A DNA stretch of 64,000 nucleotides from Cylindrospermum sp. NIES-4074 (GTDB lineage: Bacteria; Cyanobacteriota; Cyanobacteriia; Cyanobacteriales; Nostocaceae), in the NCBI GenBank assembly GCA_003994795.1, contig AP018269.1, forward strand, positions 4,985,677 to 5,049,676, in the 5' to 3' direction. The notes under the pieces are model-generated. The model did not search any database and was not told the DNA's origin. It was given only the letters and a program-made list of their open reading frames with translations. Positions 18,224 to 26,841 of this stretch are shown here, in pieces (position 1 is the first letter of the stretch; the number at the start of each line of letters is the position of its first letter). The position numbers were made by a program, and so were the translations under genes.

Positions 18224-18568
18224 GTTTTTGCTAAAGAGTATTGAGAGTTACAAAATCTATATCTTCTCGAATATGATTTTTTATGCGGATTTTCAGAAAA
18301 ATAGTTCAATTAATTGGGCAAAAAGCTGGAAACAATTACCAAAGCATTAAACGGCGTTTCTAATAATACTGCAAACGCCTATATTCGGTCTGGACATTAT
18401 GCATTTACCTGCCAATTATTGACCATATTGTCATCAGTCTTTAGTAGTATTTTTAGATGAACACTCAAGATTTCACACATAAAGCTGCTGGTTCTTCTGA
18501 AAAAATTTGCGCCTAAACGCGTCATAGCTTACAAATTATACAACACATCAAAACCTGCTTAAGCAAAT
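18224..18568. other. Intergenic spacer between the two secreted-protein genes
   Basis: AT-rich upstream region of paralogue 1 with no coding frame of note. It is expected to hold that gene's promoter. Confidence 0.4.
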
Positions 18569-18616
18569 GGAGAAACTTAATTTTATGCTTAAACTAAGCA
18601 ACAAAGAAGTTTCCCC
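18569..18616. terminator. Terminator-like hairpin after secreted paralogue 2
   Basis: GGAGAAACTT (18569-18578) and AAGTTTCCCC (18607-18616) form an imperfect stem. Sequence and position match the perfect terminator at 17562-17608, including the loop words TTTTATGCT and AAGCAA. Confidence 0.65.
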
Positions 18617-18630
18617 AATCAAGCTACAGT

Positions 18631-19251
18631 CTACTTTTTGGTAATAGACAGAGAACCGCTGTTAGAAGAACTCAAAGAAGCATAGCTAGACAGATTTGCA
18701 ATCAAGTCTGTCCCATCTAAGGTAAGAGTGCCGGCAACTTTGGCATCACGATAAGCACCGACAGAACGATAATTGGATATGTAGCCAGGCCCTTGATTGT
18801 GGCTATGATTGTTACCACGGTAGATATCAGCTGCACCAGTCCAGGTCAAAGCCACATCTACGGTTTTGGTAATCGGTGCCCTTTTGACAGTAGGCCCTGA
18901 CAAGTAATCAGTGACCGTGAAGGAACCATTCAAAGAGGCAGATTGCAGGGAGTTACTGATTGTGAAAGTCGGGTTTTTACTAGCACCAGAACCATAGGAC
19001 TCGATGCCGGTGCAGTAGTTATAGTTTGAATAGTAGAGATAAACCTCTTTTTGTGACGTTGGCGCACCAGGTGCGTTTTTAGTCACATTGTCAAAAGCAT
19101 AGACATTCACGTAGGTTGAATTGCAACCATCATATTGGGAAAAAGAGGCGGAAGCGCTCTCCCCCTTGAATTGGTATTGCTCCGTGGTGACAGCTAGTGC
19201 GGGAGCAGTCAAGCTGAGTAAGGTCAAAGAAGCTACAATTGCTATTTTCAT
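18631..19251 (-). CDS. Secreted protein, paralogue 2
   Basis: 206 residues with signal peptide MKIAIVASLTLLSLTAPALA. It matches paralogue 1 along its whole length (GESASASFSQYDGCNSTYV is shared) and differs mainly by a 7-residue insertion in the middle (near GPTVKRAPITK). The two cysteines are conserved. Unknown function. Divergence is spread along the gene, so both copies look maintained rather than decaying. Confidence 0.75.
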   Translation of the reverse strand: MKIAIVASLTLLSLTAPALAVTTEQYQFKGESASASFSQYDGCNSTYVNVYAFDNVTKNAPGAPTSQKEVYLYYSNYNYCTGIESYGSGASKNPTFTISNSLQSASLNGSFTVTDYLSGPTVKRAPITKTVDVALTWTGAADIYRGNNHSHNQGPGYISNYRSVGAYRDAKVAGTLTLDGTDLIANLSSYASLSSSNSGSLSITKK

Positions 19252-19566
19252 GCTTTTTTTGAATTAGTATTTGTTGTTACAAAATATTCTTCCCTCCATA
19301 TAGAAGTAATTCAATTGTGTGAAGTTCCCATTGCAACCATGTGAGTTTTGCGTTTCCTATGGCTTTTGTGTCAGTGTCAGGATTAATTCCCAATACCCCG
19401 CCACTAAGAAGAATATAGAGACGTTACATGTAACGTCTCTACATGGTGTATTGCACCAGGTGTATTGCACCAATCGAGAAGCGTTATATTACCCGCTTTG
19501 TCGCATATTTCCTGATTTATACGGTAAATTAAGGTCATAATCAGCAAAAATGATGCTTTGAGAATA
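19252..19566. other. Intergenic region upstream of the small adaptor-like gene
   Basis: Holds the promoter side of secreted paralogue 2 and one family D repeat (19416-19490). No gene is seen. Confidence 0.45.
19416..19490. repeat. TAGAGACGTT palindrome repeat, family D copy 1
   Basis: A perfect palindrome TAGAGACGTTACATGTAACG... covers 19416-19441. It is followed by GTGTATTGCACC twice and AATCGAGAAGCG. Relatives lie at 20698-20760, 31121-31178 and 52452-52481. Confidence 0.8.
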
Positions 19567-19782
19567 ATGGAACCCTTAACTACGGCTGCGATGTCTACGA
19601 CGGGCGTAGCTGCGGCACTTGCTACAATACTCTCAACCAAAGCTCTAGAAAAAATTGGCGAAAACATCGGAGACGCTGTATCTGCAAAAACCAAGCAGTT
19701 TCTCGAATTTTTCTCGTTTTACCTGTTGTGGCTGTTGGTTAAACGTATTTTAATCTTTTGCTTGCGTTTATTCCGTCGTTAA
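19567..19782 (+). CDS. Small membrane-anchored adaptor-like protein
   Basis: 71 residues from the ATG at 19567 (MEPLTTAAMSTTG). The N-terminal part (ALATILSTKALEKIGENIGD) resembles the opening segment of several cyanobacterial STAND/NACHT-associated proteins. The C-terminal third is a hydrophobic helix (FFSFYLLWLLVKRILIFCL) ending in a basic RLFRR tail. It may be a truncated relic of a longer protein or a real small membrane protein. A 42-base tandem array begins right after the stop. The gene call is moderate and the family is from memory. Confidence 0.5.
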   Translation: MEPLTTAAMSTTGVAAALATILSTKALEKIGENIGDAVSAKTKQFLEFFSFYLLWLLVKRILIFCLRLFRR

Positions 19783-19785
19783 CAA

Positions 19786-19957
19786 AGTTTTCGCTGCAAT
19801 CTTAATGTTTTACGTTGCAAAGGCAAAGTTTTACGTTGCAATCTTAATGGTTAGCGTTGCAAAGGCAAAGTTTGACGCTGTAATCTTAATGTTTTACGTT
19901 GCAAAGGCAAAGTTTGACGCTGCAATCTTAATGTTTGGCGTTGCAATAATATTGCTT
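19786..19957 (+). repeat. 42-bp (2 x 21) tandem array
   Basis: Units alternate between TTTTACGTTGCAAAGGCAAAG and TTTGACGCTGCAATCTTAATG variants, with about four double units. Length 42 keeps a frame open (19805-20005 would read MFYVAKAKF-x-x-AILM repeated, then a hydrophobic end). There is no ribosome site before that frame, so it is listed as a repeat and not as a gene. Confidence 0.8.
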
Positions 19958-19980
19958 GTTTATCTATCGCTGTCAATACC

Positions 19981-20034
19981 GCCTGAGAATGAATTCTCAG
20001 GCTAATAGCAGAAGCCGGCTCAAGCCGACTAAAG
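19981..20034. repeat. Dual-hairpin repeat, family C copy 1
   Basis: Hairpin GCCTGAGAAT/ATTCTCAGGC (19981-20002), then TAATAGC, then hairpin AGCCGGCT/AGCCGACT, then AAAG. The same layout occurs at 49094-49145 and, inverted, at 49313-49361. Confidence 0.8.
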
Positions 20035-20114
20035 AATTTTTTAAAAGCTGGAAGCAGACTTTGAAGCGCAAGTACAATCTTAAGGTTTCCTGCTACAATT
20101 TTAATTTTAATGTT

Positions 20115-20405
20115 TCATACTCCAACCTCGAAGTTCTGCTGAAACCACCTTTCTAAATCTGCAACAGTCGCAAAATCTAACAAAGCCTCAGCTAAAGCCT
20201 CAATTTGTTCTAAAGGTAAAACCTGAATCTGCGACAACAACTCATCAGGAATTGCACCCAAGCGTCGGTTTAACAGTCGCAGAACGAACGATAAAGCCCC
20301 TTCAACTCGACCTTCTTCCCTCGCTTCACGCAAAGCCCTTGGTTCTTCCTGTGGTAGTTGCAACATTGTGTTAATCTCCTCTCAACTTAGGTTAATAAAC
20401 TTAGC
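20115..20405 (-). pseudogene. Truncated Rpn-family (DUF2887) gene remnant
   Basis: The C-terminal 80 residues of a DUF2887 protein (MLQLPQEEPRALREAREEG to LERWFQQNFEVGV). Reading further upstream continues the homology to the intact gene at 20760-21632 (KFINLS, stop, EEINTM against KFTNLSREEIDAM), so a CGA arginine codon has become TGA. Homology ends near 20405. It is a broken copy, not a short gene. Confidence 0.8.
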
Positions 20406-20697
20406 TCGACTTGATCCAAAATTAGAAACTCGGTTTCTCTAGGGATTTCCAAGAAATAAATTACCCAATCTTGTGGGATGGGCATCCTGCCTGTTCCATA
20501 TTCCGGGCGGGCTAGAAGCCCAACGCCACTTGCTTCTCCTTCGGAGACGCTGCGCGAACAAGTCGGGGAACCCGCCCAACGCAGTGGCTCCCCCACAAGA
20601 AAATTTGGGATGTTTTATTATTTGGAAGTCCCTTATCCGACACAAAACCTAACTATTTTCTAGTTATAATTTGGCTCAAATACACCACCACGAAAAA
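20406..20697. repeat. Spacer with GC-rich short-repeat block
   Basis: About 20496-20600 is GC-rich repeat DNA (GGGCGGGCTAGAAGCCC, CTTCTCCTTCGGAGACGC, AACGCAGTGGCTCCCC) of the kind scattered in Nostoc genomes. Overlapping open frames here are not convincing genes. It resembles the block at 55950-56220 (GGGAGCCACTGCG shared in inverse). Confidence 0.55.
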
Positions 20698-20760
20698 TGT
20701 AGAAACCGTACAGTACAGTCTCTACATTGTGCATTACACGCAATCAAGAAGCGCTATAGT
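20698..20760. repeat. Family D repeat, degenerate copy
   Basis: TGTAGAAACCGTACAGTACA, then TCTCTACATTGTGCATTACA and CAATCAAGAAGCG. It is a decayed version of the palindrome and tail seen at 31121-31178. Confidence 0.65.
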
Positions 20761-21632
20761 TATTTCTGCTGAAACCACGCTTCCAAATCAGCAACAGTAG
20801 AGAAATCCAACAACGCTTCACCTAAATCCTCTAACTGTGCCAAAGACAACACCTGAATCTGCGACAAAAATTCATCAGGAACCGCACCCAAGCGTCGGTT
20901 TAACAGTCTTAAAACAATAGATCGCTCTCCTGCTTCCCGACCTGCTTCCCAACCTGCTTCCCGACCTTCTTCCCGGCCTGCTTGTCTAGCTTCTTCCCTT
21001 GCTTCTCGCAAAACCCTTGGTTCTTCAAGTGGTAATCCTAACATGGCATCAATCTCCTCTCGACTTAGGTTAGTAAACTTGTAAAAGATAATAGTCGTGA
21101 TTAAATCTATTATCGCTGCTTCTGATTGTACCTGCGCTTGTTCTAGCAGAAAACGTGCGGTTTCTATTGCCTCCGTTCCTTCTTTAATGGTCAGCAACAT
21201 CAACCCTAATCCTAATGGTTGCTGCTGCAATTCCCCCAATTCATCAAGATAAACTCGACGAACTTGATCACCTGCTAACAAAGACCGATGAATTCTTAAA
21301 TTTGAGGGTTCCAGGTTGCGAGAGCCAAAAATTATCACCCCAAACCAATCATCATAACGGATAGAGTGCCGATGTAGAAACAATGTTAATTCAGAAAAGA
21401 AGCGATAATATAAATCCTCATCTTTCTGAAACTGTACTTCAGCAAAAAAGACTACTTTAGAAACTGCATTATCTGGAGGTAAAAATACTCCATCAATTCG
21501 GAATGCTGTTTCTTTAACCTCAACTGATTCAAATTGATAGCTTTCGGCTTCTGGGGGTGGTTCGTCTACTAATTCAAACAACAATCCCGGAAATTGCTTG
21601 AACAATTTATAAAAGATGGAATCACGTCGCAT
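20760..21632 (-). CDS. Rpn-family / DUF2887 PD-(D/E)XK protein
   Basis: 290 residues. The nuclease-like core is at the N-terminus: MRRDSIFYKLFKQFPGLLFEL, then FRIDGVFLPP (Asp) and VVFFAEVQFQKDEDLYYR (Glu-x-Gln). A helical middle region and a charged run (EEGREAGWEAGREAGER) of short near-repeats follow, then a conserved end (LLNRRLGAVPDE). Related Rpn proteins are recombination-promoting nucleases, often with variable C-termini. A broken copy of its C-terminal third lies just downstream at 20115-20405. Confidence 0.8.
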   Translation of the reverse strand: MRRDSIFYKLFKQFPGLLFELVDEPPPEAESYQFESVEVKETAFRIDGVFLPPDNAVSKVVFFAEVQFQKDEDLYYRFFSELTLFLHRHSIRYDDWFGVIIFGSRNLEPSNLRIHRSLLAGDQVRRVYLDELGELQQQPLGLGLMLLTIKEGTEAIETARFLLEQAQVQSEAAIIDLITTIIFYKFTNLSREEIDAMLGLPLEEPRVLREAREEARQAGREEGREAGWEAGREAGERSIVLRLLNRRLGAVPDEFLSQIQVLSLAQLEDLGEALLDFSTVADLEAWFQQK

Positions 21633-21808
21633 GATGACTTCAATTTGTGCTAAATACTGGTTTTGATTGCAAAAAATTGAGTTCCTAACTTTAACTTTCT
21701 CCCCCTACCTCCCCTGCTCCCCCTGCCTCTTCCCTTCTTTGCCATCCTGAGATAGCATGATTGTCTACTCCTTTGCGGAGCAGATGATATCAGGAGACAA
21801 AAACCAAC

Positions 21809-22294
21809 ATGAGGGAGGGCAGCAAATACCAGCTACTCCTAGACTTTTTACGTGGCTCTCAGCAAAATGATGTTATTCTCTCGTTTGCTGAAATCGAAAC
21901 TTTAATTCACGACAGCTTACCCGACTCAGCTAAAACTAAATCCGCATGGTGGAGTAACCGCAAAAAGGGCGCACTCCAAGCTTCTGCATGGATGGGGGCA
22001 GGTTATCGGGTGGAAAATGTGGATTTTGAACAGCAGCAAGTGAGATTTGTCAAGCCTCCTGAAAAAGTTCCTGTTCAGCGTTCAGGGAAAGCCGGAATTT
22101 GGAACGCTGATTTAATCAAAGCGCTAAGGTTGCACATGAATTTGACACAAACTGAGTTTGGAGAACGGTTAGGTGTACGTCAGGGAACGGTTAGCGAGTG
22201 GGAAACTGGAGCTTATGAGCCTTCGCGCTCAACCTCGAAACATTTGGAATTAATTGCTCAGATGGTTGGATTTGCGTATCAGCAAGAAAGCTAA
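21809..22294 (+). CDS. DUF7662-like and XRE helix-turn-helix protein
   Basis: 161 residues. The N-terminal about 90 residues (FAEIETLIHDSLPDSAKTKS, AWWSNR, ASAWMGAGYRVENVDF, VRFVK) form a small domain that I associate with DUF7662. The C-terminal about 60 residues are an XRE helix-turn-helix (NLTQTEFGERLGVRQGTVSE, WETGAYEPS). A DNA-binding regulator, target unknown. It stands alone and faces away from the Rpn gene. Confidence 0.75.
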   Translation: MREGSKYQLLLDFLRGSQQNDVILSFAEIETLIHDSLPDSAKTKSAWWSNRKKGALQASAWMGAGYRVENVDFEQQQVRFVKPPEKVPVQRSGKAGIWNADLIKALRLHMNLTQTEFGERLGVRQGTVSEWETGAYEPSRSTSKHLELIAQMVGFAYQQES

Positions 22295-22454
22295 AGTTTT
22301 TAATTTTCGTTGTTGACATTTATTGGGTATGCCGATACCGTAAGACTAACATCTCGGTTTGGCAATAGTCAAGTATGAATATTGGCAGTAAAAAATCCCC
22401 ATCAATGATGAGGATTTGAGAGATGTAATTTTTAACCAACGTAAAAACTTTGTC

Positions 22455-22496
22455 AGAAGTCAGCAATCAAGTTTCCGAGGCTTCTTGCTGACTTCT
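22455..22496. terminator. Hairpin, possible terminator
   Basis: AGAAGTCAGCAA (22455-22466) and TTGCTGACTTCT (22485-22496) form a perfect 12-bp stem with an 18-base loop. There is no clear T-tract. It lies between the XRE gene and the small gene at 22524. Confidence 0.4.
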
Positions 22497-22523
22497 GCGT
22501 TCCTAAAAACAGGACATTCATAA

Positions 22524-22760
22524 ATGATAGCGGTAAATATACACCCAACTGTTGAGCCATACCAGCCTCTACGGGAAAATTTTCATCGTCCTTGGTTGGT
22601 GGTGAGGCTGTTAGCATCTAGCCAATCTTGTATTGTCGCTCGCTTTGCTAACCGTCGAGATGCTGATGACCATTTAAGGTTTTTGCAGCGTTTTATTCCC
22701 AATGCTGCATTCGAGATTATGTTTGAACCACCGATGAAGGACGCAGAGATTCATCTTTAG
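22524..22760 (+). CDS. Small conserved-looking protein, unknown
   Basis: 78 residues with a start ATG at 22524 and a mixed alpha/beta composition (PWLVVRLLASSQSCIVARFA, NRRDADDHLRFLQRFIPNA). It resembles short soluble proteins found in many cyanobacteria, but I cannot name a family. No membrane segment. It sits upstream of miaB on the same strand, 160 bases away. Confidence 0.55.
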   Translation: MIAVNIHPTVEPYQPLRENFHRPWLVVRLLASSQSCIVARFANRRDADDHLRFLQRFIPNAAFEIMFEPPMKDAEIHL

Positions 22761-22920
22761 CAACTGTTTTAGTAGGGGTGGGGAAACTTTGGCCTTAGGA
22801 ATAACTGGTGCTTTTTGAATTATTGGGGCGATCGCATCCGCAATCAGGTTTTATTTTCTGTACTATATACAATAGAAAATAGAGCTGATATACATTGCAC
22901 TGACTTAAGCGTAATTCCTA

Positions 22921-24285
22921 ATGACCACTTCACCCCGTCGCTATCACATCACTACCTTTGGCTGCCAAATGAACAAGGCCGACTCAGAGCGCATGGCTGG
23001 CATCCTAGAAGACATGGGCTTTGAGTGGTCAGAAGACCCAAATCAGGCTAATGTGATTCTCTACAACACCTGCACAATTCGCGATAATGCCGAACAAAAG
23101 GTTTATTCTTACCTCGGCAGACAGGCAAAACGCAAGCACGAACAGCCAGATTTAACTTTGATTGTGGCAGGTTGTGTTGCCCAACAAGAAGGTGAAGCGC
23201 TGTTGCGGCGTGTGCCAGAATTAGATTTGGTGATGGGGCCACAACACGCTAACCGTCTCAAAGATTTGCTGGAGTCGGTGTTGGATGGCAACCAAGTTGT
23301 GGCAACTGAAGCAGTTCACATCATCGAAGATATCACTAAGCCACGCCGAGATAGCAGTGTTACCGCTTGGGTAAATGTGATTTATGGCTGTAATGAACGC
23401 TGCACCTATTGCGTAGTTCCCAATGTGCGCGGTGTGGAACAGTCCCGCACACCAGAAGCTATCCGCGCGGAAATGGTGGAATTAGGAAAGCAGGGTTACA
23501 AAGAAATTACTCTACTCGGTCAAAATATTGATGCTTACGGCCGAGATTTGCCAGGAACAACACCGGAAGGTCGTCACCTGCACACCTTGACAGATTTACT
23601 ATATTATGTTCATGATGTGCCAGGAATTGAGCGGTTAAGGTTTGCCACCAGCCACCCCCGTTATTTTACAGAAAGACTAATTAAAGCTTGTGCTGAGTTG
23701 CCGAAAGTGTGCGAACACTTCCACATTCCCTTTCAATCTGGGGATAATGAGATTTTGAAGGCGATGTCACGGGGTTATACTCATGAGAAATATCGCCGGA
23801 TTATTGACACTGTGCGTCGCTATATGCCGGATGCGTCCATTAGTGCAGATGCTATTGTGGGTTTTCCTGGGGAAACAGAAGCACAGTTTGAAAATACGCT
23901 GCAATTGGTAGAGGATATTGGCTTTGATTTGTTGAATACAGCGGCTTATTCTCCCCGTCCCGGCACACCTGCGGCTTTGTGGGATAATCAGTTGAGTGAA
24001 GAAGTGAAAAGCGATCGCCTGCAACGGCTCAATCATCTGGTAAATTTGAAAGCAGCAGAGCGATCGCAGCGTTACTTGGGACGCATTGAAGAAGTGCTAG
24101 TAGAAGACCAAAACCTCAAAGACAAAACCCAAGTAATGGGACGTACAGGAGGTAATCGTTTAACCTTCTTCACTGGTGATATCAACGAACTCAAAGGGCA
24201 ATTGGTGAAGGTAAAAATTACCGAAGTTCGTCCCTTTAGCTTGACTGGTGAACCTGTGGAAGTCAGGCAAGCAATCACGGCGTAA
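22921..24285 (+). CDS. miaB: tRNA-2-methylthio-N6-dimethylallyladenosine synthase MiaB
   Basis: 454 residues. It is a radical-SAM methylthiotransferase that converts i6A37 to ms2i6A37 in tRNAs reading UNN codons. The N-terminal MTTase domain has three cysteines (15, 51, 85) for the auxiliary cluster. The radical-SAM motif is CNERCTYC (157, 161, 164). A C-terminal TRAM domain (about 380-445) ends the protein. Motifs [14 protein letters not shown] and [11 protein letters not shown] are typical of MiaB rather than MtaB or RimO. Confidence 0.95.
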   Translation: MTTSPRRYHITTFGCQMNKADSERMAGILEDMGFEWSEDPNQANVILYNTCTIRDNAEQKVYSYLGRQAKRKHEQPDLTLIVAGCVAQQEGEALLRRVPELDLVMGPQHANRLKDLLESVLDGNQVVATEAVHIIEDITKPRRDSSVTAWVNVIYGCNERCTYCVVPNVRGVEQSRTPEAIRAEMVELGKQGYKEITLLGQNIDAYGRDLPGTTPEGRHLHTLTDLLYYVHDVPGIERLRFATSHPRYFTERLIKACAELPKVCEHFHIPFQSGDNEILKAMSRGYTHEKYRRIIDTVRRYMPDASISADAIVGFPGETEAQFENTLQLVEDIGFDLLNTAAYSPRPGTPAALWDNQLSEEVKSDRLQRLNHLVNLKAAERSQRYLGRIEEVLVEDQNLKDKTQVMGRTGGNRLTFFTGDINELKGQLVKVKITEVRPFSLTGEPVEVRQAITA

Positions 24286-24297
24286 ATGCTTCTATAT

Positions 24298-24427
24298 ATA
24301 GCGTTTCTCGACCTAGTGAGGTACAAAAAGAAGTAATTAACCACAGATAAACACAGATGTAGACGCAGAGCGGCTTGCCGAAGGCTACACAGATAAATTT
24401 GTACCTCAGCAGGCTAGAAACCGCTAT
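24298..24427. repeat. 130-bp MITE-like element with about 30-bp inverted ends
   Basis: The left end ATAGCGTTTCTCGACCTAGT (continuing GAGGTACAAA) is the imperfect reverse complement of the right end TTTGTACCTCAGCAGGCTAG (continuing AAACCGCTAT). The 70-base inside (CCACAGATAAACACAGATG, GGCTTGCCGAAGGCTACAC) is unrelated to the ends. No coding frame. It lies between miaB and the DUF4058 gene. Confidence 0.8.
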
Positions 24428-24572
24428 ATTAAAAGCTAGGAGGATGCTTATAAACATCCTTCTAATATTACATTGCAACCATTCTCAAGTGACATCACAA
24501 AATGGGTGATTCCCCCAGAGAGAGATAGAATAATTCCAGAAAGGGAGAGTTAAATAACTTGGAGACAGCACA

Positions 24573-25334
24573 ATGCAAAATCCGTTTCCTGGTATGAACC
24601 CCTATTTAGAACAGCCAGAACTGTGGCACCAGGTACACAACCGTTTAATTGTAGCCATAGCTGATGATTTAACTCCCCAAATCGCTCCAAAATATCGAGT
24701 TTCCATTGAAGAGCGAGTTTACACAAGTGTGGATGATGTTTTATTAGTGGGAATTGCTGATGTAGCCGTTGCTAAAAGAAATGATGTCGAAACTAGAACA
24801 ACTTTAACTACTACAAAAATAGCTGAACCCAGTAAAGTTAAAGTTCCCATTCCTGAAGAGGTAATTGAGCGATTTCTAGAAGTGAGAACGACTCAAAGCC
24901 GGGAAGTAGTGACTGTAATTGAAATACTTTCTCCCAAAAATAAGCGCTCTAAGGAAGGTAGAATGGTCTACGAAAGCAAGCGACAGAAAATTTTGGCATC
25001 TGCAACCAATTTGATAGAAATTGACTTGTTGAGGCTTGGGGAAGCTTTGCCAATTTTAGGAGCAACTAAAAGCGATTATCGCATATTAGTTAGTCGCAGT
25101 TTTAACCGTCCTGATGCTGACCTTTACAGCTTTAATTTACCAGATCCAATTCCTGTTTTTCCTGTTCCCTTGCGCTTGGGAGAACCTGAGCCTGTGATTG
25201 ATTTGCAGAGGTTATTGAATGAAATTTATGAACGTGCTAGATTTGATTTAGCAATTGATTATTCACAAGTTCTCAAACCTGCGTTACCTTCTGAGCAGGA
25301 AGTTTGGGTGAGGGAGATTTTAGATAGAATTTAG
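24573..25334 (+). CDS. DUF4058 family protein
   Basis: 253 residues starting MQNPFPGMNPYLEQPELWH, the family signature. The middle has VVTVIEILSPKNKR, whose Glu and Lys resemble a PD-(D/E)XK nuclease-fold core, and the C-terminus has PEPVIDLQRLLNEIYERARFD in two consecutive segments. The family is common in cyanobacteria and of unknown function. Confidence 0.85.
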   Translation: MQNPFPGMNPYLEQPELWHQVHNRLIVAIADDLTPQIAPKYRVSIEERVYTSVDDVLLVGIADVAVAKRNDVETRTTLTTTKIAEPSKVKVPIPEEVIERFLEVRTTQSREVVTVIEILSPKNKRSKEGRMVYESKRQKILASATNLIEIDLLRLGEALPILGATKSDYRILVSRSFNRPDADLYSFNLPDPIPVFPVPLRLGEPEPVIDLQRLLNEIYERARFDLAIDYSQVLKPALPSEQEVWVREILDRI

Positions 25335-25540
25335 ACGGAATAAACCCAAAAAAAAATTTTAGTATTATTGAGGTTTTTTAGTAGATCCTAGCATTGCTAA
25401 TATTGAGTATAATCAATTGCTTGTTTTAGTCGATAGGTAATTAAAAATTAATCAAAATCTAAGAAATTCAAACAAATAATACAGCATAAATCCCGAATTT
25501 CTTGAGCATGTTCGCAGCAGTTCAGAATCACAAGACAATT

Positions 25541-25599
25541 GGCACGGGTAAAGGAATATTGGGGAGTGGGCCAATTGCTAACCTCCAAGGTGGCCCTAG
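25541..25599 (-). pseudogene. Fragment of an acyltransferase gene
   Basis: 59 bases aligning without gaps to 27430-27488 inside the acyltransferase gene, with about 53-54 identities. The minus strand reads LGPPWRLAIGPLPNIPLPVP against LGLPWGLAFGPLPNIPLPVP. Flanking sequence does not match, so it is an isolated remnant or copied fragment. Confidence 0.75.
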
Positions 25600-25618
25600 T
25601 CACACTCAATATCTATTG

Positions 25619-25683
25619 TAGGGTGCGTCAGACTCAATGATTTCGATAACAATCGACAGATTATCGGCATCTGACGCACCCTA
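25619..25683. repeat. Inverted-repeat element TAGGGTGCGTCAGA
   Basis: Perfect 14-base inverted ends TAGGGTGCGTCAGA (25619-25632) and TCTGACGCACCCTA (25670-25683) around a 37-base centre. It resembles the GGTGCGTCA palindromes common in cyanobacterial genomes. Confidence 0.75.
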
Positions 25684-25981
25684 CTACTAATATGCTAGTT
25701 GCGTAAGTTATTGCATAAAATTAGGCGATAGTCTATATGCCAAAAGTATAAGATATCGTGTAATTTATCTGTAAACTATTGAATTTAGATCATTTTATAG
25801 CAAAAATAGGCATAAAGATAGACTTTTATACCTACCTTTGAATAATCATTAAATCCTTAGATGGATGCATTAAATAATCAATTTAAGATACGTTACACAC
25901 ATGGTAAAGAAGAAGGGGATTAAATTTAATATTTACCTTCATCTTCACATTCTAATCATTAAAGTTAATTAGGAGAACATT

Positions 25982-26164
25982 ATGAGTTTAGAAGATCGGA
26001 TTAAGGCAACTGCTAAAAATATTGAAGGTAAAGCTCAAGAAGCACTGGGCGAGATTACCGGAGACCCCGCAGCCAAAGAAGAAGGGCAGGTAAAACAAGC
26101 AGAAGCACAGGTACTTCACACTGTGGAAAATGTGAAAGATGAAGTCAAAAGAGTTATTGACTAA
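25982..26164 (+). CDS. CsbD-family stress protein
   Basis: 60 residues covering one CsbD domain (RIKATAKNIEGKAQEALGEI, TGDPAAKEEGQ, VKQAEAQV). It has a strong ribosome site AGGAG 7 bases before ATG. CsbD-like proteins are small, highly charged and induced in general stress; the molecular role is unknown. It is the first of three stress-related genes in a row on the plus strand. Confidence 0.9.
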   Translation: MSLEDRIKATAKNIEGKAQEALGEITGDPAAKEEGQVKQAEAQVLHTVENVKDEVKRVID

Positions 26165-26202
26165 GTTTCATTTTTCAATAAAGTTTAGCTAGCAATATTT
26201 CC

Positions 26203-26226
26203 AACCCACGGATAACTCTGTGGGTT
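26203..26226 (+). terminator. Hairpin after the CsbD gene
   Basis: AACCCAC and GTGGGTT (7-bp stem, 10-base loop) followed by TTGAATAACTTT. A weak intrinsic terminator or processing hairpin. Confidence 0.45.
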
Positions 26227-26302
26227 TGAATAACTTTGAATTAATTTTGTATTTTGAATTTACCCAAAGGGGGTCGATTCATCATTTATTTTGGAGAGTA
26301 GC

Positions 26303-26770
26303 ATGATTCAGCTTCAACAAGTCCGCAAATTTTTGGTAAGTATTAGCCTGGTTGTATTCATCTCAACTGGGATAGCTTTTGGTTTGGCTGCTGATAATAG
26401 TTGGGCTGAGGCTTCATCTACTCAAATAGCATCACTTAATAGAGTAGAGGCAGCTGCTAAAAATATTCAAGGCAAAACTCAAGATGCGATCGGCAACATT
26501 ACAGGTGATCCCAAAGACCAAGCTGTGGGAAAAGCCAAGCAAGCCGAAAGCCGAGTTCGTAACGCCGCAGAAGATGTGAAAGACAATGCCAGGTTAACAC
26601 CAAGAGCTAAAGCAGTGACAAGAAACCTTGAAGGTAAAGCCCAAGCAGGACGCGGTAAGGTTACGGGTGACTTCAAAGACCAAGTGGCGGGAACAGCGAA
26701 GCAAGTGGGATCTGGAATTGTCCACACTGTTGAAGACGTGAAAGATAAAGTTAAAGACATTATTAACTAA
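26303..26770 (+). CDS. Exported or anchored protein with two CsbD domains
   Basis: 155 residues from ATG at 26303 (GGAGAG four bases before); the TTG further up would overlap the ribosome site. An N-terminal hydrophobic segment (FLVSISLVVFISTGIAFGLA) followed by ADNSWAEA suggests a signal peptide. Two CsbD modules follow (VEAAAKNIQGKTQDAIGNIT and AVTRNLEGKAQAGRGKVTGD), both with the AKQ...DVKD end. Each repeats the fold of the neighbour at 25982-26164, so the cluster contains a cytoplasmic single and an exported double form. Confidence 0.85.
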   Translation: MIQLQQVRKFLVSISLVVFISTGIAFGLAADNSWAEASSTQIASLNRVEAAAKNIQGKTQDAIGNITGDPKDQAVGKAKQAESRVRNAAEDVKDNARLTPRAKAVTRNLEGKAQAGRGKVTGDFKDQVAGTAKQVGSGIVHTVEDVKDKVKDIIN

Positions 26771-26841
26771 GCTTCATTTCTCAAGAAATTTTAGATAGCT
26801 TGATGACTATCCACTTCCGCTAGATAAAGGCTAAAACCGAT

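Larger units (their letters stand above)
25335..25981. other. Long intergenic region with a gene fragment and an inverted-repeat element
   Basis: 647 bases. It contains a 59-base stretch matching the acyltransferase gene (25541-25599), an inverted-repeat element (25619-25683) and an AT-rich promoter side for the CsbD gene. No intact gene is seen. Confidence 0.5.

Noticed and set aside
19805-20005. 66-codon frame through the 42-bp array
   Set aside because: No ribosome site and low complexity; kept as a repeat and a finding, not as a gene.
20387-20663. Overlapping short frames in GC-rich spacer
   Set aside because: GC-rich dispersed repeat block, open on both strands by composition.
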